Source of the DNA: Sphingobacteriaceae bacterium UBA6709
Lineage (GTDB): Bacteria > Bacteroidota > Bacteroidia > Sphingobacteriales > Sphingobacteriaceae
Direction: 5' to 3'
Assembly: GCA_002454425.1 (NCBI GenBank)
Contig: DKIV01000039.1
Location: 1 to 19,714 of the forward strand
DNA length: 19,714 bases
The translations under genes and the position numbers were made by a program. This document shows positions 1 through 6,946 of the stretch, one piece after another. The notes beneath the pieces are model-generated. The model searched no databases, was not told where the DNA came from, and worked only from the letters and a program-made list of their open reading frames with translations. Numbering within the stretch: the first letter of the stretch is position 1; the number at the start of each line of letters is the position of its first letter.

Positions 1-299
1 AACATGAATACGCTGCCTATAACCAAACTATAACCAATCTTTAATATGCTATGAGGAATGTAGTACGGAACAGGGATGTTTTTATGACTGTGTATGCAAA
101 AGGCTGAGAGATTTGCCTAAGGGGGACATTATAAATCCAATTCCGGAGGACAATCTCTAATGTTACAAGATGCATTTGACAATGGTGGTCCGGCTGTTAA
201 AGGACGTAGGTTAAGGTATTAAGACACCACACATTAGGAAACAGCGTGTATTGCGTTCTTAATGTGCGGTGTCTTAGGGTGGCGACGCGACTTCCTTGT
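1..299. other. Intergenic region at left edge, no convincing gene
   Basis: This stretch holds no frame I can assign to a family. A short plus-strand frame enters from the left edge and stops at 42-44 (last residues NQTITNL); it could be the C-terminus of a gene outside the window, but 13 residues cannot show that. A second plus frame is open from 121 to a TAA at 220-222, with an ATG at 160 preceded by GGAGGA, and reads like protein (LMLQDAFDNGGPAVKG) without matching a family I recognise. The region ends in the long hairpin at 220-276. Confidence 0.5.
220..276. terminator. Long hairpin downstream of the fucosidase gene
   Basis: The arms 220-240 and 256-276 are 21 nt each and complementary except at two positions, around a 15-nt loop (core arms TAAGACACC and GGTGTCTTA). 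In each transcript direction one of the two imperfect positions becomes a G-U wobble and the other is an A-C mismatch, so the stem would form in RNA from either strand. It lies 24 bp past the stop codon of the minus-strand fucosidase gene, which suggests a terminator or 3'-end stabiliser. There is no clean U tract on either side, so factor-independent termination is uncertain. Confidence 0.55.
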
Positions 300-2384
300 T
301 TATTCTGTAATGATATCCAATTCAGCGATTCCTAACTCTTTATCGTCAGTAGTAGTACTGACCGCTTTAAATCGGATGTACCGCGTTTGGATTGCCGGGA
401 AATTAAGGGTCTGCTCCAACGGATTGTTCTTAATGTTTGAGAATTCTCCGGATAGAACTTTCTTCCATTGCTGTCCATCCGTTGAACAGAAGATTTCATA
501 TCCAAAAATAATTCCCTTTGGATAGCGACTCTGATCGGGCATGTATTTTATGCCACGGAGGTTCACTACCGAATCCAGGTCAACGGTAATCTCCGCCGGC
601 GTCTTTTTAATCTCGTAATGGTATGTTGTTGCAGGGTTGCCATCGAACATCAGGTCAGAGGTGATGGCATCGCTATCAATAAGCTTCCATTTTTTTCGGG
701 AAATATCAAAGTTAGCTGTGCTAACGGGACTATATTTTTGTGTTGATGGATCGAAACTTACTGCCTTCACAACGGCCTTATCGGTAAGTGAGAACGCGGC
801 GTTATAGCTGTTGTTATTTTTGTCGGGATTTGTTCCGTCTAGCGTGTAAAACACTTTATTTTCCTTATCGTCTACAGAGATAGTTACCAGTCCTTGTTTG
901 TTTCTGCTAAGGGAAGGCGCTGAAAGCATCTTAGGAGCATTAAAGACTCCAATTTCTGTAATTAGAGGACAGGCTTTCGCATCGTTGATATTAAGCCTGA
1001 GGGCATTTGAAGAAACGGTAGGGAATCGTAATATGCGTTTATAGCCAATGGTGGTACCTTTTGCTATTTCTTTCCAGCCGTCAGCGGTTTTCGCTTCGAT
1101 ACTGAATGATTTTACGCGCTGTCCTAAGGGGGTATATTCCTGAATTAAAAAGCGATTAAAGTCTTTTTTCTCTCCAAAGTTAATGATAAGATTGGCCTGT
1201 CGTACATTATCATCGGTAGCCCAATAGGTATTGGCATTCTTATCAAAGGCATTAGCAACTGAATAATTAGACGATTTATTTCGAATGTTGCTTGCCATGT
1301 AGCGTTTGTTGCTGGCGAGATTTTCCTTGAGCTCCGCGTCGATCGTTTTCTTCATGGCGATGATGTTTTCCGCATCTTGTTCATGGATAAGACCTCGTTT
1401 GTCGACTGGAAAATTGATGAGAAGCGTACCATTTCTGCCAATTGACTGATAGTAAATATCGACTAATTCAGGAACGGTTTTCACCTTATGATCTTCCGAC
1501 TGGTGATAGAACCAGCCCGGGCGCATAGAGACATTTACCTCTGCCGGCACCCAATGTGTGCCATTTTCATGTCCATAACGCAGTTCCTGATAGTTAGGAT
1601 ATCCAGGCCACACTTCATCACGGCGTAGTAAACTCCAATTTGTTTCGCCTACCCAGCCCTCTTCATCACCACACCAGCGTACATCGGGTCCTCCATCACT
1701 AAAGATCATGGCCGCCGGTTGCAGCTCCCGTACGATCTTAAAGGTATTTTGCCAATCGTAGTATGTTTTTCTATCTACATTTCGTGTTTCGCGCGCGCCA
1801 CCATAATATCCGGTTCCGCCATTTGCCCCGTCAAACCACACCTCGAAAATATCACCATAATTACTTAAGAGTTCGCGAAGTTGGTTGCGGAAGTAGGTAA
1901 TATATTCAGGTTTCCCATAGTCGGCATTATTTCTATCCCATGGAGAAAGATAGATACCAAGTTTAAGACCATACTCCTTACAAGCCTCGGCAAGTTCTTT
2001 CACAAGATCGCCTTTTCCATTTTTCCATGGAGAATTCTTAACGCTATAGTCAGTATATTTTGAAGGCCACAGGCAAAATCCATCGTGGTGCTTCGCAGTT
2101 AAAATGATACCCTTCATGCCCGCCTCTTTAGCCGTACGCGCCCATTGACGGCAATCCAAATCTGAAGGATTAAAGAGTTTCGGATCCTTGTCGCCATATC
2201 CCCATTCAATATCAGTAAAGGTGTTCATGCTAAAGTGTATGAACGCGTAATACTCCATTTTTTGCCAAGCTACCTGATATTTATTAGGCGTGGGTCCGGC
2301 TGCTTTGGGCTGTTGCGCCATGGTTGCCAGCGGGAGAAACATTCCGGTGAGCAATGTGAAAAGTGTAGTGTTTAGTTTTTTCAT
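300..2384 (-). CDS. Secreted alpha-L-fucosidase, GH29, with C-terminal binding domains
   Basis: A glycoside hydrolase family 29 enzyme (694 aa) that removes alpha-L-fucose from glycans, probably in the periplasm or at the surface. Residues 1-23 form a signal peptide (basic MKK, hydrophobic core, likely cleavage after ATMA). The catalytic domain spans about 33-355. Visible family motifs are AKHHDGF (97-103), WFDGANGG (183-190, D185 the expected nucleophile) and DVRWCGDEEG (234-243, E241 or E242 a candidate acid/base). The WFDGANGG form resembles the GH29-B subgroup, which prefers branched alpha-1,3/1,4-fucosides; that subgroup call is inference. A discoidin-like F5/8C domain follows (about 358-478), then a chitobiase C-terminal-like domain (about 484-558, FYTLDGTNP) and a second F5/8C-like domain (about 562-694). 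It is monocistronic here, with no SusC/SusD genes beside it, so it is not in an obvious polysaccharide utilisation locus within this window. Confidence 0.95.
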   Translation of the reverse strand: MKKLNTTLFTLLTGMFLPLATMAQQPKAAGPTPNKYQVAWQKMEYYAFIHFSMNTFTDIEWGYGDKDPKLFNPSDLDCRQWARTAKEAGMKGIILTAKHHDGFCLWPSKYTDYSVKNSPWKNGKGDLVKELAEACKEYGLKLGIYLSPWDRNNADYGKPEYITYFRNQLRELLSNYGDIFEVWFDGANGGTGYYGGARETRNVDRKTYYDWQNTFKIVRELQPAAMIFSDGGPDVRWCGDEEGWVGETNWSLLRRDEVWPGYPNYQELRYGHENGTHWVPAEVNVSMRPGWFYHQSEDHKVKTVPELVDIYYQSIGRNGTLLINFPVDKRGLIHEQDAENIIAMKKTIDAELKENLASNKRYMASNIRNKSSNYSVANAFDKNANTYWATDDNVRQANLIINFGEKKDFNRFLIQEYTPLGQRVKSFSIEAKTADGWKEIAKGTTIGYKRILRFPTVSSNALRLNINDAKACPLITEIGVFNAPKMLSAPSLSRNKQGLVTISVDDKENKVFYTLDGTNPDKNNNSYNAAFSLTDKAVVKAVSFDPSTQKYSPVSTANFDISRKKWKLIDSDAITSDLMFDGNPATTYHYEIKKTPAEITVDLDSVVNLRGIKYMPDQSRYPKGIIFGYEIFCSTDGQQWKKVLSGEFSNIKNNPLEQTLNFPAIQTRYIRFKAVSTTTDDKELGIAELDIITE

Positions 2385-2490
2385 ATTAGCAAGAAGTCCG
2401 CAAAAGCAGACAGTTAAAAGGATTTAACATCGTAATATCCGCAAAAATTCTCTTACCGCAAAATCAATCAGATAAACACATTTTGATGAA

Positions 2491-2526
2491 AACTAAAATA
2501 ATAGTTGATAAACTAAATAATTAGTT
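2491..2526. promoter_or_regulatory. Two tandem BlaI-type operator dyads
   Basis: Two 16-bp dyads lie just upstream of the blaI-like gene: AACTAAAATAATAGTT at 2491-2506 (5-bp arms AACTA/TAGTT) and AACTAAATAATTAGTT at 2511-2526 (6-bp arms, 7 counting the flanking A/T pair). They start exactly 20 bp apart, about two helical turns, so both would face the same side of the DNA. BlaI/MecI repressors are known to bind dyads with an ACTA...TAGT core, and such genes are usually autoregulated. The assignment to this repressor rests on that core and on position. The same sites could also affect the divergent fucosidase gene. Confidence 0.6.
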
Positions 2527-2555
2527 TTAGCTTAGTATTTGTAAAACAGTTGATT

Positions 2556-2933
2556 ATGGAAATAAGAGAATTGACAAAGGCTGAAGAGCAGATTATGCAG
2601 GTATTATGGGACATGGGAAAAGGTTTTGTAAAGGATGTATTGGATAGGCTACCAGAGCCAATACCCGCGTATAATACTGTTTCAACCATTATAAGAATCT
2701 TAGAGAAGAAGGGATTCGTTGGTTATAAGGCCTATGGCAAATCGCATGAATATTTCCCGCTTATAAGTCGTGAGGATTATAAAAGCTTTGCCATGACTCA
2801 GGTTTTAGGGGGATATTTTAATAATTCAATGCATAGTCTGGTGTCATTTTTTGCGGGTAAGCAACAGATTGACATTAAGGAAGCGGACGCGATCATAGGT
2901 CTTTTGGAAAAAATTAAAAAACAGCAGTCATGA
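2556..2933 (+). CDS. BlaI/MecI/CopY-family transcriptional repressor
   Basis: A 125-aa winged-helix repressor of the BlaI/MecI/CopY family. I start it at ATG 2556 (MEIRELTKAEEQIMQVLW), the usual N-terminus for Bacteroidota members; an in-frame TTG six bases upstream is less likely. The N-terminal half is the DNA-binding domain, with AYNTVSTIIRILEKKGFV at about 38-55 as recognition helix and wing. The C-terminal half would be the dimerisation helices. Its stop overlaps the start of the M56 protease gene (ATGA at 2930-2933), so the two are translationally coupled. By analogy with BlaR1/BlaI, the protease would inactivate this repressor after sensing an envelope signal. The two dyads at 2491-2526 are probable autoregulatory sites. 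The inducer is unknown, and no beta-lactamase gene lies nearby. Confidence 0.92.
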   Translation: MEIRELTKAEEQIMQVLWDMGKGFVKDVLDRLPEPIPAYNTVSTIIRILEKKGFVGYKAYGKSHEYFPLISREDYKSFAMTQVLGGYFNNSMHSLVSFFAGKQQIDIKEADAIIGLLEKIKKQQS

Positions 2934-4810
2934 GCATATGGAGTTATCTTATTGAAGCTAATTTGTATCTGGTACTCTTTTATGTTTTTTACGCGATCGT
3001 ATTAAAGGGGGATACATTTTTTAGGTTTAACCGTTGGTATCTGCTATTTACAATGGTATTCTCCTTATGCGTACCCTTTTTAAAGATGGAGGATCTGGCC
3101 AGCGAGTCGCTTCAGGAGGTAAGTAGCGGCACCCTGATCTTATTTGATACGTTGGTTTCTTATAAGGCACCTCAAACTTCCTGGTATGATATACGGATGA
3201 TGAGCATTGGAGAACTGCTGAGCGTAGTGTATTTCGGAGGGCTTTTTATTAGCCTTTATTTTAGTCTGAGAGGTGTTTTTAAGCTCGTGAAGCTAATTCA
3301 ATCGTCGGATGTTATTCAGTGTGACGGTTATTATCGCGTACGACTAGATGGTAGTGGCGAATCAGCTTTTGTTTTTTGTAACTATTTATTTTGTGCAGAC
3401 GATACAGATAGCCATATCCTTGAACACGAGTTGGTTCATATACGACAGCGACATTATCTTGATCTGTTTTTCGCGCAGTTTCTCTGTGTATTGCTATGGT
3501 TTAATCCGGTGATCTACTTTTATAGCCGGAGTTTAAGGGCCGTTCACGAATATCTGGCCGATGATTCGGTGAGTGCTAAGAGCAATTTGTCCAGTTATGC
3601 AGAGACGATGATCAATAATGTTTTCTCTGGCAGCAGCATGAATTTTATAAATCCATTTAATACTAACTTAAAAGAACGTCTGATTATGTTAACGAAGAAA
3701 AGAACGTCGAAATGGGCGATGGCTAAGTATAGCCTTGCCTTACCCCTGGGCCTCTCCTTAATATTTATCTCCTCAAGTGCTTTTGTGGTGAAGAGCAATC
3801 TGATAGATATTTCCGGACGTGTAGAAGCGCAGGCTGCGCGGAGCCTTGCAGGTGTTGCCGGTGGTGCTTTTGATCGGATAAATGGTTTTTCTGCATTGGA
3901 AAAGGCAAAGTGGTTAAAGCTTTTTAGTTCCGCGGATAACATAGATAATACTTCTTCTAATAACGATGTAGTTTCAACAAAGCCGGACCCATCGACTTTG
4001 AAAGGAAAATTGGTACGCGATCGTTATTCTGTGCCGTTGGCGGCAGCTGGGCAATCAATGGTCGCAGATTCTATGGGTATTGAGCATGCATACATCGTTT
4101 CGTCCGATGGCCTGCAGATGTCGGCAAAAACATTGAACGCGTTGGATGCATCAAAAATTCAAAGTATTAATATATTGAAAGGGGATGCCGCTGTAGAGAA
4201 GTATGGAGAAAAGGCACGAAGGGGGGCTGTTGAGGTTACTTTAAAGGGTGATGTAGCAACAGTGGTAGGCTATCCAGCAAAGATTGGAAAGGCCACAAGC
4301 ATATCTTCAAAAATATCAGTCAAGAGTAATCCGGTATTTGATTTTATGAATAGCAAAGGAGTGCCTCCATTGATTTTATTAGATGGGCGTGAGATCAATA
4401 AAGAAGAAATGATTCAACTTAACTCAGCGGATATTGAAAGTGTTAGTGTGCTTAAGGATGATAACGCAAAAGTCGAATATGAGAAAAGAGGTGCGAATGG
4501 AGTGGTGCTGATTGTCACGAAGCACGGCAATAAGACCGGTGAAAAGGGCTCTGCCTCGATGTTTAAGTCGGCAGAGGGGTCAGTGATTTTAAACAAAGCT
4601 GGCGGTACCTTTCCCCTTATTCTACTTGATGGGCAAGAAATAAGTGAAGCAGATATGAAGGCGCTGGAGCCCGAGAGTATTCACAGTATCAACATCTTGA
4701 AGGATGTTGCGGCCACAGAAAAGTACGGAACTAAAGGAAAAGCCGGTGTCATTGAAATTGAGAGTAAAGCGGCAAAGCAAAATAAATCATCTTCAACTTC
4801 TGGTAAATAG
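2930..4810 (+). CDS. BlaR1-like M56 membrane metalloprotease with TonB-plug-like repeats
   Basis: A 626-aa membrane protein of peptidase family M56, the partner of the preceding repressor. Hydrophobic segments lie near 7-25, 35-51, 92-112, 175-200 and 264-288. The zinc motif HELVH is at 166-170 and the likely third ligand is E207 in VHEYLADD, so the protease site looks intact. No penicillin-binding sensor domain follows, unlike classical BlaR1. After the last membrane segment comes a linker, then three diverged repeats resembling the TonB-receptor plug domain, at about 386-437, 480-530 and 562-612. Each has a DG turn, a run like IxSINILKDxxAxEKYG and a GVIEI-type strand. They should be periplasmic and may sense or bind envelope partners. 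M56 proteins with such tails are known in Bacteroidota. What this one senses cannot be read from sequence. Confidence 0.9.
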   Translation: MSIWSYLIEANLYLVLFYVFYAIVLKGDTFFRFNRWYLLFTMVFSLCVPFLKMEDLASESLQEVSSGTLILFDTLVSYKAPQTSWYDIRMMSIGELLSVVYFGGLFISLYFSLRGVFKLVKLIQSSDVIQCDGYYRVRLDGSGESAFVFCNYLFCADDTDSHILEHELVHIRQRHYLDLFFAQFLCVLLWFNPVIYFYSRSLRAVHEYLADDSVSAKSNLSSYAETMINNVFSGSSMNFINPFNTNLKERLIMLTKKRTSKWAMAKYSLALPLGLSLIFISSSAFVVKSNLIDISGRVEAQAARSLAGVAGGAFDRINGFSALEKAKWLKLFSSADNIDNTSSNNDVVSTKPDPSTLKGKLVRDRYSVPLAAAGQSMVADSMGIEHAYIVSSDGLQMSAKTLNALDASKIQSINILKGDAAVEKYGEKARRGAVEVTLKGDVATVVGYPAKIGKATSISSKISVKSNPVFDFMNSKGVPPLILLDGREINKEEMIQLNSADIESVSVLKDDNAKVEYEKRGANGVVLIVTKHGNKTGEKGSASMFKSAEGSVILNKAGGTFPLILLDGQEISEADMKALEPESIHSINILKDVAATEKYGTKGKAGVIEIESKAAKQNKSSSTSGK

Positions 4811-4845
4811 TAGGAATAGTTCCTGTGGGACGACAAGTATCTCCC

Positions 4846-5916
4846 TTAAAAGAGATCCAGCTGTTTGCCTTTTGCCGGTCTGAAAAGCGAATAGTCAAAA
4901 GGCGTAAGTCCGGCGTTGGGCAGAAACTTGCGCTTGCTTATCTTGAAAAGACGATGTATGCTTTCGGCGATGTTGCCCTCGCCGCGCATGCGTCGTCCCC
5001 ATTGGCTATCGTTAATTTGACCGCCATGGGTCGCGGCCACGAGATTTAGAATTTTATCGGCACGATCGGGATAGGTCTTATAAGCCCAATCCTTGAAGAT
5101 ATCGCCTATTGCGCCATTGAGACGCAACATGGTGAAGCCTGCGTCTTGTACGCCGGCATCGACTGCAGCGGAAAGGATGGCAGGAATCTCTTCGCTGGTA
5201 AGTCCCGGAATGACAGGAGCGATCATAAGACTCACGGGAATATTTTGCTTGCGCAGATTTTGTATTACTCGCAGGCGTCCGGCAGCGGTGACCGTTCTGG
5301 GTTCCAGTTGTTGTCGGATTTCCTCTTTGAGGCTGGTAATGGTAATATTTACATGTACGAGGTTGAGAGCCGCGAGTTCTTTAAGCAGATCAGTGTCGCG
5401 AAGGATAAGGCTGTTCTTGGTGATAATACTCACGGGGTGGCGATACCTTAACAGCACTTTTAACAGGCCCCGGGTGATCTGTAGCTTTCGTTCAATAGGC
5501 TGGTAGCAATCTGTATTTCCGGAAAGCATGATTATTTCGGGTACATAGTTTTTTTTATTGAGATGTTTCTCGAGCAGCTCAGGCGCGTTTCTTTTTATAA
5601 GGATACGTCGTTCGAAGTCGAGACCCGCGCTGAAGCCCCAATATTCATGAGAGTTCCGCGCGTAGCAATATACGCAGCCATGCTCGCAACCCTGATAAGG
5701 ATTAATGCTCTGATTGAAACCCAGGTCGGGACTGTCGGAGGTACTAACAATTTTGCGGGGATGTGTATCTTGATAGATGGTACGTTCATTTTCATAATAA
5801 AGCTCATCGATCCCTTCAATATGTTCATCAACATACCGGTCTTTTAGAAATCGATTATGCGTATTCACCTGGGCGCCCCTGCCCTTGAAGAAATCATTAT
5901 TTTTAGCATAGGTCAT
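4846..5916 (-). CDS. PA0069-family radical SAM protein (SplB-like)
   Basis: A 356-aa radical S-adenosylmethionine protein of the PA0069/Rv2578c type (COG1533, related to spore photoproduct lyase). The 4Fe-4S ligands are C77, C81 and C84 in CEHGCVYCYAR, the CX3CX2C motif. Upstream is NPYQGCEHG, typical of the family. Downstream are MLSGNTDCYQPIE and SIITKNS, expected strands of the partial TIM barrel. The start at 5914-5916 fits the family N-terminus. The extreme C-terminus is QLDLF, which matches the beta sliding clamp-binding consensus QLxLF. That hints at a job at the replication fork or in DNA repair, but the substrate of this family is not established. It is transcribed towards the M56 gene (35-bp gap) and divergently from the mla operon. 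A dyad at 5927-5945 sits just upstream of its start. Confidence 0.9.
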   Translation of the reverse strand: MTYAKNNDFFKGRGAQVNTHNRFLKDRYVDEHIEGIDELYYENERTIYQDTHPRKIVSTSDSPDLGFNQSINPYQGCEHGCVYCYARNSHEYWGFSAGLDFERRILIKRNAPELLEKHLNKKNYVPEIIMLSGNTDCYQPIERKLQITRGLLKVLLRYRHPVSIITKNSLILRDTDLLKELAALNLVHVNITITSLKEEIRQQLEPRTVTAAGRLRVIQNLRKQNIPVSLMIAPVIPGLTSEEIPAILSAAVDAGVQDAGFTMLRLNGAIGDIFKDWAYKTYPDRADKILNLVAATHGGQINDSQWGRRMRGEGNIAESIHRLFKISKRKFLPNAGLTPFDYSLFRPAKGKQLDLF

Positions 5917-5926
5917 ACATACAAAT

Positions 5927-5945
5927 ATGCTAAAAATATTAGCAT
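5927..5945. promoter_or_regulatory. Dyad ATGCTA-N7-TAGCAT upstream of the radical SAM gene
   Basis: ATGCTA (5927-5932) and TAGCAT (5940-5945) form a 19-bp dyad with a 7-bp AT-rich spacer. Its near edge is 10 bp upstream of the radical SAM start codon. On the minus strand CATATTTG, a one-mismatch -7 box, abuts the dyad and ends 5 bp before the ATG, so a protein bound here would cover the promoter. No regulator can be named from the sequence. Confidence 0.4.
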
Positions 5946-5984
5946 TTAATGGTTTTTATCTTGCATAAATACTTGCTGTAAATA

Positions 5985-6011
5985 ACTGACTTTGTCAATT
6001 TATCTGTCAGT
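5985..6011. promoter_or_regulatory. ACTGAC-N15-GTCAGT dyad in the divergent intergenic region
   Basis: ACTGAC (5985-5990) and GTCAGT (6006-6011) are perfect complementary 6-bp arms around 15 bp. Inside the left half is a second palindrome, TGAC-TTT-GTCA at 5987-5997. The site lies between the radical SAM gene and the mla operon, roughly 26 bp upstream of the candidate -7 box at 6037-6044. It could be an activator or repressor site for the mla operon. This is position-based inference. Confidence 0.35.
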
Positions 6012-6036
6012 CACACAAATCTTTTAATTTTAATTT

Positions 6037-6044
6037 TAATTTTG
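6037..6044 (+). promoter_or_regulatory. Candidate -7 box for the mla operon, in a hexamer repeat
   Basis: TAATTTTG matches the Bacteroidota -7 consensus TAnnTTTG exactly. It forms the end of a short tandem repeat of TTTTAA (6022-6043, about 3.7 copies). No clear TTTG/TTG element lies 17-23 bp upstream, so promoter strength is uncertain or an activator is needed. A transcript from here would have a leader of about 115 nt containing the terminator-like hairpin at 6083-6122. Confidence 0.4.
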
Positions 6045-6082
6045 CCCGGTATTTCTGAAAGTCCGCAAGAATGAGATCCCAA

Positions 6083-6122
6083 CTCAAACGGGTTAAACAT
6101 CAGTAGTTGAGGCTTTTTTTTT
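6083..6122 (+). terminator. Terminator-like hairpin with T9 tract in the mla leader
   Basis: CTCAA (6083-6087) pairs with TTGAG (6107-6111), and nine Ts follow at 6114-6122. The stem is short and the loop is long (19 nt), so it is a weak intrinsic terminator. It sits in the leader, 41 bp before the mlaE start codon, which suggests either attenuation of the mla operon or the end of a short RNA of about 70 nt. No competing antiterminator stem stands out beyond a 4-bp pairing of CCCG (6045-6048) with CGGG (6089-6092). Confidence 0.4.
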
Positions 6123-6163
6123 AATGGATCGAACAATCGGTCTTAAAAAAGATTTATTAGATA

Positions 6164-6946
6164 ATGAAAAGATCAGGTAGATATATTATATCCCCACGTT
6201 TTGATAAACTGTTATTGCAGCTCAGCGATGTCTACCGTTTTATAATTCGCATTTTTAAGGAAGCCCTTTTTCCGCCTTATGAATTCAAGGAATTGCTGAA
6301 GCAATGCTATGAAATCGGGTATAAATCGCTTGCGTTAATTTCATTGACAGGATTTATTACCGGCTTGGTGTTCACGAAGCAGTCGCGGCCATCGTTGGCG
6401 GAGTTTGGAGCAGCATCATGGTTGCCGAGCCTGGTGGCGATCGCGATAATAAGGGCATTAGCGCCTCTTGTTACGGCTTTGATTGCCGCGGGTAAGGTAG
6501 GATCGAATATTGGAGCGGAGCTGGGGTCAATGAAGGTTACCGAGCAAATTGACGCGATGGAAGTGTCAGCTACTAATCCTTTTAAATTTTTAGTAGTGAC
6601 CCGTGTTCTGGCAACGACAATAATGATTCCTATTCTGGCAACATATACTGGTTTTGTAGCCATGGCCGGGTCTTTTATAAATGTTACCACCAACGAGCAG
6701 ACATCACTATCAGCATTTGTTACGGATTCATTGAAGAGTATTTCGTTTTTAGATCTATTTTCTTCGCTTTTTAAAGCCACTGTTTTCGGTTTCACCATTG
6801 GGGTGGTAGGATGCTATCAGGGATTTAATTCTTCGAAGGGCACGGAAGGCGTTGGTAAGGCCGCAAATTCAGCAGTGGTGGTTTCGATGTTTCTTATTTT
6901 TATTGAAGAAATACTGGTTGTTCAGGTGGTAAACGCGATACGATAA
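6164..6946 (+). CDS. mlaE: MlaE-family ABC transporter permease
   Basis: Integral membrane subunit (260 aa) of an MCE/Mla-type ABC transporter, which moves phospholipid between the inner membrane and the periplasmic MCE protein. An amphipathic N-terminal stretch (about 14-48) is followed by several membrane helices. The conserved cytoplasmic loop is seen as GSNIGAELGSMKVTEQIDAMEV-like sequence near 113-134, the contact for the ATPase. It is the first gene of mlaE-mlaF-mlaD: its stop overlaps the mlaF start by one base (TAATG at 6944-6948), so the genes are translationally coupled. The start at 6164 gives the usual family length. No strong Shine-Dalgarno is visible, which is normal for the phylum. 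Confidence 0.93.
   Translation: MKRSGRYIISPRFDKLLLQLSDVYRFIIRIFKEALFPPYEFKELLKQCYEIGYKSLALISLTGFITGLVFTKQSRPSLAEFGAASWLPSLVAIAIIRALAPLVTALIAAGKVGSNIGAELGSMKVTEQIDAMEVSATNPFKFLVVTRVLATTIMIPILATYTGFVAMAGSFINVTTNEQTSLSAFVTDSLKSISFLDLFSSLFKATVFGFTIGVVGCYQGFNSSKGTEGVGKAANSAVVVSMFLIFIEEILVVQVVNAIR

Noticed and set aside
71..127. THI-box-like GGCTGAGA suggesting a TPP riboswitch
   Set aside because: The second half of the aptamer (CTGATCTGG-type segment and closing helix) is missing and no thiamine gene follows.
2550..2555. TTG start two codons upstream of blaI ATG
   Set aside because: The ATG at 2556 gives the normal family N-terminus and is a stronger start codon.
4811..4845. AGGAA-TAG-TTCCT hairpin between the M56 and radical SAM genes
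   Set aside because: Only 5 bp of stem and no U tract on either strand; too weak to call a terminator.
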